This document shows positions 8,646 through 18,131 of a stretch of 64,000 bases of DNA, in pieces (positions within the stretch are counted from its first letter, which is position 1; each line of letters opens with the position of its first letter). A program made the translations under genes and the position numbers. This DNA is from Hoeflea_A sp965228435 (lineage in GTDB: Bacteria; Pseudomonadota; Alphaproteobacteria; Rhizobiales; Rhizobiaceae): the NCBI GenBank assembly GCA_965228435.1, contig OZ245818.1:3720001-3784000 (forward strand), read 5' to 3'. The notes beneath the pieces were generated by a model. It saw nothing but the letters and a program-made list of their open reading frames with translations, did not search any database and was not told where the DNA came from.

Positions 8646-9734
8646 CTCCAAAAGGACGCGGATCAATTCGGCCTGCCGTGTCACACCGGTCTTCTCGAAG
8701 ACACGCGCCAGATGTGTGCGGGCCGTGTTGATCGTGATGCCGCAGCGGGCAGCCGCGGCGCCGCGTCCATCGCCGACAAGCATTTCGACCGCCAGTGCCG
8801 CCTCTGCCGGTGTCAGCCCGAACAGGTGCTGATAGGCTTCCGCGCGCGCCACCGAGCGCCGCTGCCGATCGCGAAACACCAGCTTCGCAAGGGCTTTTCT
8901 GCCGTGAGGGTTCGCCGAGTTGACCACACAGGGCAGAACTTCCAGCGTCTGTGTGGTGCCCTCGATGGGGAGAGGCCTGCCGCTCTGCTGGGCACACCGG
9001 GACTTGGCGAAATCATGCAGGACGGCTCTGAGATGCGCGTCGGCCGTCGCGTCCTTGAGCCGCACGACACCCTGATCAACCCTCAGGATCGCGCCATCAC
9101 TCAGCAGGTTCTCGCCCGCGTCGTCCGCATGCAGGCAATATCCCTCCCGATCGATCACAATCAAGCCGGCATGATCCGGCGGCGGGCTGTGTGCCGTGGC
9201 GATTTGCTGGAGTTCAAGATGATGGAGGCGGCGGTCGATCGCCACTGCCCGCGCCAGATGCGGTATCAGATGACCCGCGGCCAGTATGGACTCCGTGTCG
9301 ATGAAATCACGTTGGGTCGATGGCTGCAGGACAATGCTGGAAAACGCCTGCCCGCTGGCCAACAGATTGACAGCCAGGCGTTCCGTCCCCAGTCCGGATT
9401 GTCGCCAAAACTCGTTGTGAAACATGCTCGCAAGGAATTTGTCCCGACCGGTGTCCGCCAGCGTCGTGAATTGGCCGACCGGAGCGCTGGACGCCATTTC
9501 TGTTGTCGGGTCATGCTGCCACCAATAGGACGTGTAGGCCAAACCGATGGCTGGATCCGTACGCGGTGACAGGACAGAAGAAAAGCGGGCGTCCGGATCG
9601 ACAACGACAAGGGCGGCATTTTCGAATTGACAGATGTCAGCGATGTCGCACAGCAGATCGGGCCAGAGATCGGGTTCCATCGTGGCGTCATAGATTTGCC
9701 CGATGATATCGAATATTTCCGCGTTTTCTGCCAT
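8634..9734 (-). CDS. LuxR-type helix-turn-helix transcriptional regulator
   Basis: About 366 residues. The C-terminal 60 residues form a LuxR/FixJ-type DNA-binding domain: LTPAEAALAVEMLVGDG, then GITINTARTHLARVFEKTG with the recognition helix, then RQAELIRVLL. The N-terminal 250 residues are a putative sensory region without a recognisable autoinducer-binding or receiver signature, so the signal is unknown. Its start is ambiguous: ATG at 9734 gives MAENAEIFDIIGQIYDA, typical of related proteins, but ATG at 9749 and TTG at 9758 are in frame. It overlaps the hairpin that closes the MscS gene. Confidence 0.82.
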   Translation of the reverse strand: MAENAEIFDIIGQIYDATMEPDLWPDLLCDIADICQFENAALVVVDPDARFSSVLSPRTDPAIGLAYTSYWWQHDPTTEMASSAPVGQFTTLADTGRDKFLASMFHNEFWRQSGLGTERLAVNLLASGQAFSSIVLQPSTQRDFIDTESILAAGHLIPHLARAVAIDRRLHHLELQQIATAHSPPPDHAGLIVIDREGYCLHADDAGENLLSDGAILRVDQGVVRLKDATADAHLRAVLHDFAKSRCAQQSGRPLPIEGTTQTLEVLPCVVNSANPHGRKALAKLVFRDRQRRSVARAEAYQHLFGLTPAEAALAVEMLVGDGRGAAAARCGITINTARTHLARVFEKTGVTRQAELIRVLLECGP

Positions 9735-9843
9735 GTCCACCCGCGCCATCCCGACCAAGCGGCGCCATGATAGGCAGAAAATCCAGCGTGTTGCTACCTA
9801 ACGGGGGTTGAGTGACGGAATCCGAGTGCCGATGGGAAATCGG

Positions 9844-11040
9844 TTACGACGGCTGGGAGGCCATTCGATTTCTGGTTTTGGCGGCGGAAGACTTGCCGAG
9901 AATGAAAAACACAATCCCGAGCCCGATGCCGATCGCCAGGATGATAAGCCCGAGAAGCGGCCGGTAGGCGATCCAGGCTATCCCGATGACGAGCGGCGCA
10001 AGAATAAAGGTCAGAGCCAGCGAAACGAGACCCGTGGCGAAGCGGAATACATCGCCGATGAACGGAATGACATCGCCAAGCACGCCAATGATCGAAAAGA
10101 TCATGCGGAAGCCGATGAAAACGGCCAGCATGCCGAGGCCGCGGATAACCCAGGTCATGGTTGTGTTGGCAGCCTGAGCGCTGTCGAACATCGCCTCCGC
10201 GGGCACGTTTCCGCGCGCGGTCAGAAAAATCCTGTTGCCATTTGAGGCCGTGTACTGGGCGACCGTGTCGCCGGACTGCATGCCGATGACACTGGCATCT
10301 CCCATGACGGTGGCTGCCAGCGATATCCTCATGTCACCGATCGAGGGAGATGCGGGATTGGCACCCACATAAATGAGGCCGGCTGAGGACTGGACGGGAT
10401 AATGCTGGCCGAGAAAGGCCTGAAGGTCGGTGACTTGCTGCTCATCGACGGGCAGGTTTTCCCCGGATCCGAGACCGGCCAATGTGCCGCCGTTGAACTC
10501 AAAAGCTCCGATCGTGGCCTTTTGGGATGTGGCGCTTTCGGGTTTGACGGCAAAGTCCGGATTTTCGTGCCCCGCGGGCTGCTTGAAGGAAGAGCTGTTG
10601 ATGGGGCGTGCCGACCAGGCCTTTTCGTAGCTGGTGGTGGTGACCGTTTCCGTTCCTCCACCGAGTTTCGTCCGGGTTTCGCTGCGAGAGGTCTCTTTCC
10701 ACTGGTACATCTCGACGGATCGTTCAATCCGGATGGTGTTGTTCGGCAGGGCCAGGTCCGCGAAAATCGGATCCTTGGGGGCATCGGTGACACGAACGGG
10801 GCCGCTGATGTGCACAAGTTTGTCGTTGTTTTGAGCGGAGATGGTCCCGGCGTCCACGGAGACAACGACGCCCGAGCCTTCCGTCAGAGCGCGCTCCGTT
10901 TTGACCGCACGACCCTCGTTCCAGAACAGTGCAACACAGGCGGCGATCACCAGGATCACGCCGATCACGATGCGTCCGAAGGCACCAAAAACACGACTCA
11001 GCCACGACCGGGATGTGGTTTCGATAATCGGGTCGGACAT
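9844..11040 (-). CDS. TMEM43-family (LUMA-like) integral membrane protein
   Basis: A 398-residue protein with one membrane helix near residues 20-42 (IVIGVILVIAACVALFWNEG), a large extracytoplasmic domain of about 240 residues, and three to four helices in the last 110 residues. The NEGRAVKTERAL motif just after helix 1, the EMYQWKET strand and the closing membrane bundle are the pattern of bacterial TMEM43 homologues. Their role is unknown; the eukaryotic protein is an inner nuclear membrane/ER scaffold. It lies between a LuxR regulator and a leucine-rich-repeat gene on the same strand, suggesting an envelope-related neighbourhood. Confidence 0.85.
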   Translation of the reverse strand: MSDPIIETTSRSWLSRVFGAFGRIVIGVILVIAACVALFWNEGRAVKTERALTEGSGVVVSVDAGTISAQNNDKLVHISGPVRVTDAPKDPIFADLALPNNTIRIERSVEMYQWKETSRSETRTKLGGGTETVTTTSYEKAWSARPINSSSFKQPAGHENPDFAVKPESATSQKATIGAFEFNGGTLAGLGSGENLPVDEQQVTDLQAFLGQHYPVQSSAGLIYVGANPASPSIGDMRISLAATVMGDASVIGMQSGDTVAQYTASNGNRIFLTARGNVPAEAMFDSAQAANTTMTWVIRGLGMLAVFIGFRMIFSIIGVLGDVIPFIGDVFRFATGLVSLALTFILAPLVIGIAWIAYRPLLGLIILAIGIGLGIVFFILGKSSAAKTRNRMASQPS

Positions 11041-11148
11041 CAGTTAAGTCTCCGGGAGCGAATCGAATCTGACATTTGATGTCCTTTAAAGCAAAGTCCC
11101 GGCGTCCATATCAATCGATCAGCCGTTAATCCATGTCTTGTTCCAGCT

Positions 11149-12444
11149 CTATTTGTATATGTTCAGCCGTTCTCCTTCACCACGGATGGCTTTTGCCGCA
11201 TCGACATCCTCGGCCGTGACCTCCGTTTCACGCACATTGATCACCGAAACGTTCGGAAGGGCGGCGAGATGCTTGACTGAGGCGCCGGTCACTCCAGTCT
11301 CGTTGAGGTTCAGGCTCCTCAGGCTGGTCCCTTTCAATGCGGAAACGCCCGCGTCTGACGTGTCGGTTCCGGTCAGGGTAAGATTGGTCAGCGACCCATG
11401 GTCGGCGAACGCCATGACGCCGTCGTCCGAAACATCCGTATCGGCCAGCGAAAGCGACGTCAGACTGATGATCTTAGCAGCTTCGGAGGCGGTGGCATTC
11501 CCAATCCGGTTGTGAGACAGGTCCAGCCGCTCAAGACCCTTGAGCTTGGCGATATCGCCGGCAGTGGCGTCGCTGACATTGGCCTGTCTCAGATTCAGTC
11601 GTTTGAGTTGCGGTGCCGCGGAAAGGGCCTCGAAACCGCTGCCCGTGATGATGGTGTCACTGAGCACCAACTCGCTCAGGTTCGGGATGGTGGCCAGATG
11701 CGACAGGCCCGCGTCAGTGATGGTGTCGACATCATTGAGCTTGACGCTGGCCAGTGCCGGGTGGCTGGCAAAGGCCTCAAGGGCGGCGTCGTTGACAAAA
11801 AGACTGCCAAGATCGAGGTCCCGCAGTTTTGCGAGAGCGGCCAGCTTGCTGACACCCGTCGGGGTGACGCCCTTGGCGCGGGAGACGTTGAGATTTTCCA
11901 ACTGCGACATGCCGGCGATTGCTGCGAGCCCGTCATCGCCCAATGATAGTGTCGTCATCGACAGCCGTTCGATCGTCGGCGACGTCGCCAGCGCCTCGAA
12001 GCCAGCCAGCGTGATGCCTTTGACGTTTGACAGATTGAACTGCTTGAGCGCCGGCATTTTCGCAATGGCGGCGAGAGCTTCGTCGGCGATCTGCAGATTG
12101 TTCAGCGATAGGGAATTGAGTGAGGTCGAGGCGCCGACCGCGGCGAGGCCCGCCGGGCTCAGCCGGCGTTGGGAGGAAATCGTCAGGCCCTGCAGCTTCG
12201 GCAATACGATCACTGCCTTCAGGTCCTCATCCGAAAAGTTCACCGCGTCACTCGGGATTGACAGGAAGCGCATCGTCGATAGCGACGCGGCCGTAGCCGG
12301 CTGATTGCGAACCTCGATTTCCAACTCCTGGAACCGTTTGGCCAGCGCTTCCAGATCTTGTGATTGGGCAGGCGTCTGGAATGTCAGGATCGCTGACACG
12401 GCGAGCGTTACCGTCACGCTGGCCATCCAATTGAATTTCGGCAT
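11149..12444 (-). CDS. Periplasmic/secreted leucine-rich-repeat protein
   Basis: About 431 residues with a signal peptide (VTVTLAVSAILTFQTPAQSQ) and then roughly fourteen LRR units of 23-24 residues covering residues about 60-425. Repeats run LxxLxLxxTxVSDxGVxAF, for example LTSLSLADTDVSDDGV and LTNLTLTGTDTSDAGV, a ribonuclease-inhibitor/AMN1-like spacing seen in bacterial planctomycete- and rhizobium-type LRRs. LRR solenoids bind proteins or glycans; no enzymatic domain is present. The start at 12444 is set by AGGACT upstream and by where the signal peptide begins; the longer frame upstream lacks protein-like composition. Confidence 0.85.
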   Translation of the reverse strand: MPKFNWMASVTVTLAVSAILTFQTPAQSQDLEALAKRFQELEIEVRNQPATAASLSTMRFLSIPSDAVNFSDEDLKAVIVLPKLQGLTISSQRRLSPAGLAAVGASTSLNSLSLNNLQIADEALAAIAKMPALKQFNLSNVKGITLAGFEALATSPTIERLSMTTLSLGDDGLAAIAGMSQLENLNVSRAKGVTPTGVSKLAALAKLRDLDLGSLFVNDAALEAFASHPALASVKLNDVDTITDAGLSHLATIPNLSELVLSDTIITGSGFEALSAAPQLKRLNLRQANVSDATAGDIAKLKGLERLDLSHNRIGNATASEAAKIISLTSLSLADTDVSDDGVMAFADHGSLTNLTLTGTDTSDAGVSALKGTSLRSLNLNETGVTGASVKHLAALPNVSVINVRETEVTAEDVDAAKAIRGEGERLNIYK

Positions 12445-12578
12445 CACAATCAGTCCTTTCGCGTCTGTCGAAGCCGCGATGCTAGCCAACCCGGACTGTC
12501 CGCGCATGCGACGTTTGTGCGATGTGCTGCCGCCGTTGAAGCGGTAGGCTGATTCCGCGACCTTGATCAGGAGGTTAG

Positions 12579-13106
12579 ATGCTGATCCTATCCTACTCAC
12601 AGGCGTGGTTGCTGCGCACCCGCAATGGCAAAAGGGAAGCCTCCTGGCGCGCCTGGCTTCTGATCTTTTTGATTCCTGGCCTCTTTGCTGCCGCTGCGGT
12701 CTTTCTTCTCTTCGAAAGCCTTGTCTTCGACAGCAAGGCCGAGCGGACGATGGGTGAGGTGACCCGCGTCTACGACTGGGAAAGCTGGACCCCGTGGACA
12801 GGCGACACAATTATCTACAGTCCCGTCTTCCGCTACCAGTTCTCCGACGGTTCCATGACGGAAGCCAGCACCGGCCAGTCCTCGCCCAATTGGAATTTCG
12901 AAATCGGATCCACCCACGAAATCCTCTACCTGCCTGATGTCAAGACAGACGTGAAGCTCAACAATTTCGAAACGTTGTGGGCCCTGCCGCTGATCATCGC
13001 CGGGATCAGCCTGGTGACGCTGCTGCCCTCTCTGTTGGGGGCATGGCTGCTGCTGCGTTGGTTGAGGGGCGGCGGGAAAGCTGCGCTGGTGGACACTGGC
13101 GACTGA
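12579..13106 (+). CDS. DUF3592-like membrane protein
   Basis: A 175-residue protein with two membrane helices (residues about 25-48 and 135-160) enclosing a small extracytoplasmic beta-rich domain. The central stretch GEVTRVYDW, TIIYSPVFRYQFSDGSM and LYLPDVKTDVKLNNF follows the DUF3592 pattern. Function is unknown. GGAGGTTAG lies just upstream of the ATG. It is divergent from the LRR gene and convergent with the LytTR regulator. Confidence 0.75.
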   Translation: MLILSYSQAWLLRTRNGKREASWRAWLLIFLIPGLFAAAAVFLLFESLVFDSKAERTMGEVTRVYDWESWTPWTGDTIIYSPVFRYQFSDGSMTEASTGQSSPNWNFEIGSTHEILYLPDVKTDVKLNNFETLWALPLIIAGISLVTLLPSLLGAWLLLRWLRGGGKAALVDTGD

Positions 13107-13150
13107 GTTTGCCGGCGAACAACCGAAACCGGCAGTAAGATCCAGCAGCT

Positions 13151-14047
13151 TTATGCCGACGATGCGAACCTCGACTGCACTTCTTCTGAGTATTTTCGGC
13201 TGACCGGGATTTTCGACCCATCCGTAATGGTGAGCCACAGCCGGCCGCTGTCGCGGTAGAGACGTTTCGCTGCAGCAAAAGCCACCCAATGACTTCGATG
13301 AACCTGCATGCCGAGTTTACCCGGCAGTTCGGACACAATGTCATTGAATCGGTAGAGCACCATGCGGGTTTCCTGGTCACTGATCAGACGGACGTAATGC
13401 TCCTGCGCCTCGACGCGCAGGAGTTCTCCGTTGAGCGGATGATCGAGGTGGCGCAGATACCCGGTCTCAGAAGATCGGTCCAATGATCCCACCGGCTCCG
13501 GTTCGAAAGGCCTATCGGCGTCGCTGGTTTCCACCGTCGGCGCGATACCTTTGGCCGCATCGGTCCGTTTGAAAGTCTGAAAGAGTCTCGGTGCCGTCAG
13601 GATTACACACAGGGCCAGGTGATTGTCGGAGAGATAGATTATTTCCAGAAAGAAGGAGCCGATCTGGCTCTCGGCTAACGCCTGACCGGACGCTGCCTCA
13701 CCTGACGTATTGTCGAGCGATACGGTGCCGCCGAGTTCCGGCAAACCCAGAATAAGATCCAGGGCGGTGATCGACAACGCAAAAGGCACGAGGCTGACCA
13801 GCGCCGCGAGAATTGCGTTCAAAATGACGTTTGAGCCAAGTCCGGGTAGCCGGCTGATCAGTTCCGCAAAGGCGACGAATAGCCCAGCCTCGATCATGAT
13901 GCGAATGGTCCAATAGACATAAAGGCCGGCGAGGGGCCAATCATCAGGCCGTTGGATCTGTGTCGAGGCCAGCAGCCAGGCAGCAGCCAATGAGAGAAAT
14001 GTGGCTTGAGCTGCGTAGGTTCGAAACATCTCAAAATGGCCTGTCAT
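13151..14047 (-). CDS. Membrane-anchored LytTR-domain transcriptional regulator
   Basis: 298 residues. The N-terminal half has about four hydrophobic helices (residues about 10-130). The C-terminal 95 residues are a LytTR DNA-binding domain: LLRVEAQEHYVRLISDQET, YRFNDIVSELPG, QVHRSHWVAF and KIPVSRKYSEEVQ. This membrane-LytTR architecture is a one-component sensor-regulator that could act on the adjacent envelope genes. No target sites were identified. The Gln-Glu-His segment and the RSHWV motif place the family beyond reasonable doubt. Confidence 0.88.
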   Translation of the reverse strand: MTGHFEMFRTYAAQATFLSLAAAWLLASTQIQRPDDWPLAGLYVYWTIRIMIEAGLFVAFAELISRLPGLGSNVILNAILAALVSLVPFALSITALDLILGLPELGGTVSLDNTSGEAASGQALAESQIGSFFLEIIYLSDNHLALCVILTAPRLFQTFKRTDAAKGIAPTVETSDADRPFEPEPVGSLDRSSETGYLRHLDHPLNGELLRVEAQEHYVRLISDQETRMVLYRFNDIVSELPGKLGMQVHRSHWVAFAAAKRLYRDSGRLWLTITDGSKIPVSRKYSEEVQSRFASSA

Positions 14048-14282
14048 TCAAGAAGCATGAATTTCATCCACCTTAACCTATTAAATTATAAGGGACAAAT
14101 CTGCAGGTAAAGGCTGCCTGAGAAATCGAGAAATATGGTTTTGACTGAAGAAAGAGTGCCTTTTCATCCCGACATATTGCGCCACGTTACGCCGTGAAGC
14201 GAGTTCGGGAAAGCTCGCTTGAGTGTCATGCCCTGGGTTTGGGGCATTGAACTGGTCACAGGTATCCTGCTGGAGATAGAAG

Positions 14283-15251
14283 ATGAGCATCAAAGTGGAA
14301 CTGACGCGCCGGGCCGCCCTCTTGGGCGCTGGCGGAGCAATTGCGGGGGCTGGTCTTGCCTCCTCCAACGTGGCTTTCGCGGCGGCGGAAAAGCAAGGAG
14401 CCATGGCTGCTCCCATCGCACGCTACGCCGTGGGCGATTTTGAGGTGAACACGCTTCTGGACGGAGCAGTGACGGTCGGTGACCCTCAAAAAACCTTCGG
14501 GATGAATGTCGAGCCCAATGCGTTTGTCGCGCATTCAGACGACAACTTCATACCGTCGGATACATTCAAGGCGTATTTTACGCCCACTCTGGTGAATACC
14601 GGCAATGAGCTGATCCTGTTCGACACCGGTGTCGGCGAGGGTGGCCGGCCGGCAAGAGGCAATATGCGGGCCGCGCTCGGTCATGCGGGATACACCCCCG
14701 AGCAGGTGGATATCGTCGTCATCACGCACATGCATCCCGACCATATAGGTGGTCTGATGGAAGGCGGCGCCCCGACATTTGCCAATGCTCGCTATGTGAC
14801 GGCCCAAAAGGAGTATGATTTCTGGGCGGGCATGGACCCGGAAGCAAATGGCGTCACGAAACTGATGACCAAGAACGTCAAACCGCTTGCCGAGAAGATG
14901 ACGTTTCTTGGCGATGGGGGTTCGGTCGTCTCAGGCGTGACAGCCCTCGATGCCCATGGTCATACACCAGGCCACACGGTCTACATGCTCGAGAGCAACG
15001 GACAGCAGCTCCTGTTGGCCGCGGACACCGCGAACCACTACGTCTGGTCGCTCGCGCGCCCCGAATGGGAAGTTCGCTTCGACATGGACAAGGAGGCGGC
15101 TGCCGCGACGCGCCGGTCGGTTCTGGGCATGCTGGCTGCAGACAAGGTCCCGTTCGTCGGATATCACATGCCGTTTCCCGCGGTCGGTTACGTCGCAGTC
15201 GACGGCGACGGGTACCGCTACGTTCCGGCCTCCTATCAGATGCACCTCTGA
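14283..15251 (+). CDS. Tat-exported metallo-beta-lactamase-fold hydrolase
   Basis: 322 residues with a twin-arginine-like leader (TRRAALLGAGGAIAGAGLAS) and thus probably folded before export to the periplasm. The zinc site is clear: THMHPDHIGGL is the HxHxDH motif, HGHTPGH gives the third histidine region, and the Asp in LAADTANH and the final histidine in VGYHMPFP complete it. The overall length and the FDTGVGEG segment resemble MBL-fold lactonases and other quorum-quenching-like enzymes. The substrate is not determinable: lactone, phosphodiester and thioester hydrolases share these residues. GGAG is found eight bases before the ATG. An intrinsic terminator follows. Confidence 0.88.
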   Translation: MSIKVELTRRAALLGAGGAIAGAGLASSNVAFAAAEKQGAMAAPIARYAVGDFEVNTLLDGAVTVGDPQKTFGMNVEPNAFVAHSDDNFIPSDTFKAYFTPTLVNTGNELILFDTGVGEGGRPARGNMRAALGHAGYTPEQVDIVVITHMHPDHIGGLMEGGAPTFANARYVTAQKEYDFWAGMDPEANGVTKLMTKNVKPLAEKMTFLGDGGSVVSGVTALDAHGHTPGHTVYMLESNGQQLLLAADTANHYVWSLARPEWEVRFDMDKEAAAATRRSVLGMLAADKVPFVGYHMPFPAVGYVAVDGDGYRYVPASYQMHL

Positions 15252-15272
15252 GGGTCTCAATAACAGCAAGGC

Positions 15273-15296
15273 AAGGTCGGCTGTGGCCGGCCTTTT
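15273..15296 (+). terminator. Rho-independent terminator after the MBL-fold gene
   Basis: AAGGTCGGC, a TGTG loop region and GCCGGCCTT form a 9-bp stem with one G-T wobble, followed by a short T tract, starting about 20 bp after the stop codon. Confidence 0.6.
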
Positions 15297-15495
15297 CCTA
15301 TTGTCAGCGTATTCGCTGGTTCATCTTCCCGAGCACGGGCGGCGTTTTTCCTTTGCGCTTTCTGTGATCAACGACTCAGATCCTTCTTTGGTTTGAAACG
15401 GTCCTTGTCGGCGATATGCTGCCGTTGACAAGGCTGCCCGCGTCGACTGTCGGCGAGCGGGGCAGGCCATCAACACTGATCCCGGGAAGAGAACC

Positions 15496-16428
15496 ATGTC
15501 GATACGATTTGATGAACGGGTGGCCATTGTCACCGGAGCCGGGAACGGGCTGGGCCGCTCCCATGCGCTTGGGCTGGCGGCGCGCGGCGCCAAGGTCGTC
15601 GTCAACGATCTGGGCGGAGCGTTGGATGGCGAAGGCGGATCCTTGAGCGCCGCTGAAACGGTCGTCGAGGAGATCCGTGCGGCCGGCGGCGAGGCCATCG
15701 CCAGTGGCGCCAGCGTCACAGATTTGTCCGGGGTCGAAGCGATGGTGGCGGAAGCCCGGGACCGATGGGGCCGCATCGACATCCTGGTCAACAACGCGGG
15801 CATCCTGCGCGACAAGTCCTTTGCCAAGATGACGCTGGACGATTTCAAGGCCGTCGTCGATGTCCATCTGATCGGTTCGGCCAACTGCACCAAGGCCGTC
15901 TGGGAAACCATGCGCGAGCAGCAATTCGGCCGGATCGTGATGACGGCATCGTCCTCCGGCATTTACGGCAATTTCGGCCAGGCCAACTATGGCGCGGCCA
16001 AGATGGGTGTCGTCGGCCTGATGAACGTGCTGCACCAGGAAGGGGCGAAATACGGTATCCACGTCAACACGCTGTCGCCGACCGCGGCGACGAGGATGAC
16101 CGAAGAATTGCTTCCGGAAACGGCGCTCGACCTGATGACCGTTGAAAGCGTCACCGCCGGCCTGCTCTTTCTCGCGCACGAGTCGGCTCCCTCACGGTTG
16201 GTCCTGTGCGCGGGCGCCGGCGGCTACGCCGCAACGCGGATTTATGAGACCGACGGCATCTACCTGCCGCCGGATGAACAGACACCGGAAAATGTCGCGT
16301 CCCACATTGCCGAGATCATCGACCCGGCGGACCAGGCCATGCTGCAAGGCGCTTATGAGCAGACCGACAAGTTCGTGAGGAAGGCTGCTGCTGCTCTGGG
16401 CGTGGACCTTGAAAGCAGGGAGAAGTGA
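15496..16428 (+). CDS. Short-chain dehydrogenase/reductase (3-hydroxyacyl-CoA dehydrogenase-like)
   Basis: A 310-residue Rossmann-fold NAD(P)-dependent oxidoreductase. It shows the cofactor loop TGAGNGLGRSHA, the NDLGG turn after beta-2 that favours NAD, the NNAGILRDKSFAKM core, and the Ser-Tyr-Lys triad (SSSGIYGNFGQANYGAAK). The extra 50-residue C-terminus and the NDLGGALDGEG signature are those of SDRs related to the hydroxyacyl-CoA dehydrogenase domain of peroxisomal multifunctional enzyme type 2. A role in acyl-CoA beta-oxidation or a related step is therefore likely. It stands alone, with GGGAAGAG before the ATG. Confidence 0.88.
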   Translation: MSIRFDERVAIVTGAGNGLGRSHALGLAARGAKVVVNDLGGALDGEGGSLSAAETVVEEIRAAGGEAIASGASVTDLSGVEAMVAEARDRWGRIDILVNNAGILRDKSFAKMTLDDFKAVVDVHLIGSANCTKAVWETMREQQFGRIVMTASSSGIYGNFGQANYGAAKMGVVGLMNVLHQEGAKYGIHVNTLSPTAATRMTEELLPETALDLMTVESVTAGLLFLAHESAPSRLVLCAGAGGYAATRIYETDGIYLPPDEQTPENVASHIAEIIDPADQAMLQGAYEQTDKFVRKAAAALGVDLESREK

Positions 16429-16655
16429 AAGCCGATGCGGATGTCCGGCCGAAGGCCGAATGAAGTCATTTTGCGACTTTTGTCGAGATGATTGCGCGCG
16501 CACCTGAACTCTGACGAACGAACTTTGGTGCACTTAGGGGCACTTGCAGGTCGAAAACTGCATCACGTTAAGTAACTCTCATCCACAATTGGCTTGGCGG
16601 TGCACTTTTCTTTTGGCTTCCGCTGGAATTTCCTCGCGGTCCATGTACCTTGGAC

Positions 16656-18110
16656 ATGATTTCACTATTCAACCGCGAGGCCAGATCTGTGGTCAGCTTG
16701 ACGATGCTCGCGCGTCCCGCTCCGAAAGAGAGAATACGGGTTTGGTTGTGCGTCAGCAGCGTCGACAATCAGGGCTCTCCTGATCCGATCCGGTGGAAGC
16801 TGAATGGCAAGGCCGTCGAAGCCGAAACCCTGAGACCCCTTTCGTTGTCGCATGGGTCTGGCGCGGACACGCTCACGGGCGTGTACGAGATTACCGCAGA
16901 GGGCCAGGACTCCTTGAACCGTGTTGCCGCAGAAGCACATGGCAAAAAGACAGAATTGAAAGTCAGAACATTTCCGCACGCCATGGAAGAGGGATCCTGG
17001 TTCCGGGTCCTTATGTTTTCCTGCTTTCATCAAGCGGAAAACAGCCAGGCTCTGGTTTCGCAAACCTACCTGAATATTCCGGCGGCGGAACGCCAGGATC
17101 TTTGTCTGGGCATGGGCGACCAGGTCTATCTCGACCTGCCGACGCTCAACAATTACCCCGACAACGAAGCCAAGTTGGCGGACCGGTTCGAGCGCTACTA
17201 TCGAACCAACTGGACGACCAATCTTGGCATCGAGCCGTTGTTGAAATCGGCGCCTTCGGTCTTTTGTCCGGACGACCACGAATATTGGAACAATTTTCCG
17301 CACAGATCGCCGATCATCCAGAATTCGTGGAAGCAGGGGGCCAGGCAGCGATGGAAAAATGCGGCGGACCAGCTCTACGATGCATATCAATGCGCGGCGC
17401 CGGCGGAACGTGGCGACACCATCGAAGTGGATGTCGATCCGCTCTCGATCCTGGTTCTCGACCAACGATCTCAGCGCAGGGACGACCGCAGCGCCACGAT
17501 GACACCTGACGCGCTGCAACACCTGGACGATTGGGTGGATCGGCTGATCGCTGAGAACAAGATCGGTGCGGTTGTAACCGGACAGTCGTTGCTGGACAGG
17601 CCAGTCGGTAAATTCCAGGGCGCTGTCGCCGACTGGATGCTGCCGAACTACGGTGACTACGAACGCATCGTAAAGTCACTCAGCCGGCTTTCGGAAGCCG
17701 GGCGCCCAGTGCTGCTCCTGACAGGGGATGTCCATTGGGGGCGCGTTACACGGATCAAGGAAGCCGGGCGCACGAGATTTATCGAAATCGTTTGTTCGCC
17801 GTCTGCTCTGGTGTCGACCGTTGGCAGCGACCAGCTCAAGAGCATCGGCGCGGGATTTCGCCGGTTTTTCAAGGGCGAAGAAACCCGCTGGCCGCGTCAT
17901 TCTTCGGCGCCGGATGCCGAGCCCTATTTTGCTCAGCAGGTCTTCGGCAAACGCTACCGGACAAAGGTCGTCTACAAGCACATGGGCGATCAGCTCGCCA
18001 TGCTGGCCTTCCGCAAAGCGGCCAATACGCTCGAAGCGAAAGTCACCTATTACGAAATTCACAAGCGGCCGGAAAACCCAACAGAAGTTTCACTGGGGTT
18101 TCTGAAGTAG
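16656..18110 (+). CDS. PhoD-like metallophosphatase-family protein (cytosolic)
   Basis: About 484 residues without a signal peptide, unlike classical secreted PhoD. After a beta-rich N-terminal domain of about 110 residues comes the metallophosphatase core: MFSCFH, LGMGDQVYLDLPT, a CPDDHEYWNNFP segment in place of the usual N-H-E block, VVTGQSL, and TGDVHWGRVTRI. These supply the Asp/His ligands of a dinuclear metal site, so phosphomonoester or phosphodiester hydrolysis is expected. The start is uncertain (TTG 16650, ATG 16656 or ATG 16704); no good ribosome binding site is visible. Only 21 bp separate it from the next gene, so the two are probably one operon. Confidence 0.8.
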   Translation: MISLFNREARSVVSLTMLARPAPKERIRVWLCVSSVDNQGSPDPIRWKLNGKAVEAETLRPLSLSHGSGADTLTGVYEITAEGQDSLNRVAAEAHGKKTELKVRTFPHAMEEGSWFRVLMFSCFHQAENSQALVSQTYLNIPAAERQDLCLGMGDQVYLDLPTLNNYPDNEAKLADRFERYYRTNWTTNLGIEPLLKSAPSVFCPDDHEYWNNFPHRSPIIQNSWKQGARQRWKNAADQLYDAYQCAAPAERGDTIEVDVDPLSILVLDQRSQRRDDRSATMTPDALQHLDDWVDRLIAENKIGAVVTGQSLLDRPVGKFQGAVADWMLPNYGDYERIVKSLSRLSEAGRPVLLLTGDVHWGRVTRIKEAGRTRFIEIVCSPSALVSTVGSDQLKSIGAGFRRFFKGEETRWPRHSSAPDAEPYFAQQVFGKRYRTKVVYKHMGDQLAMLAFRKAANTLEAKVTYYEIHKRPENPTEVSLGFLK

Positions 18111-18131
18111 CCAGCGTCCAGGAGGGTACAC

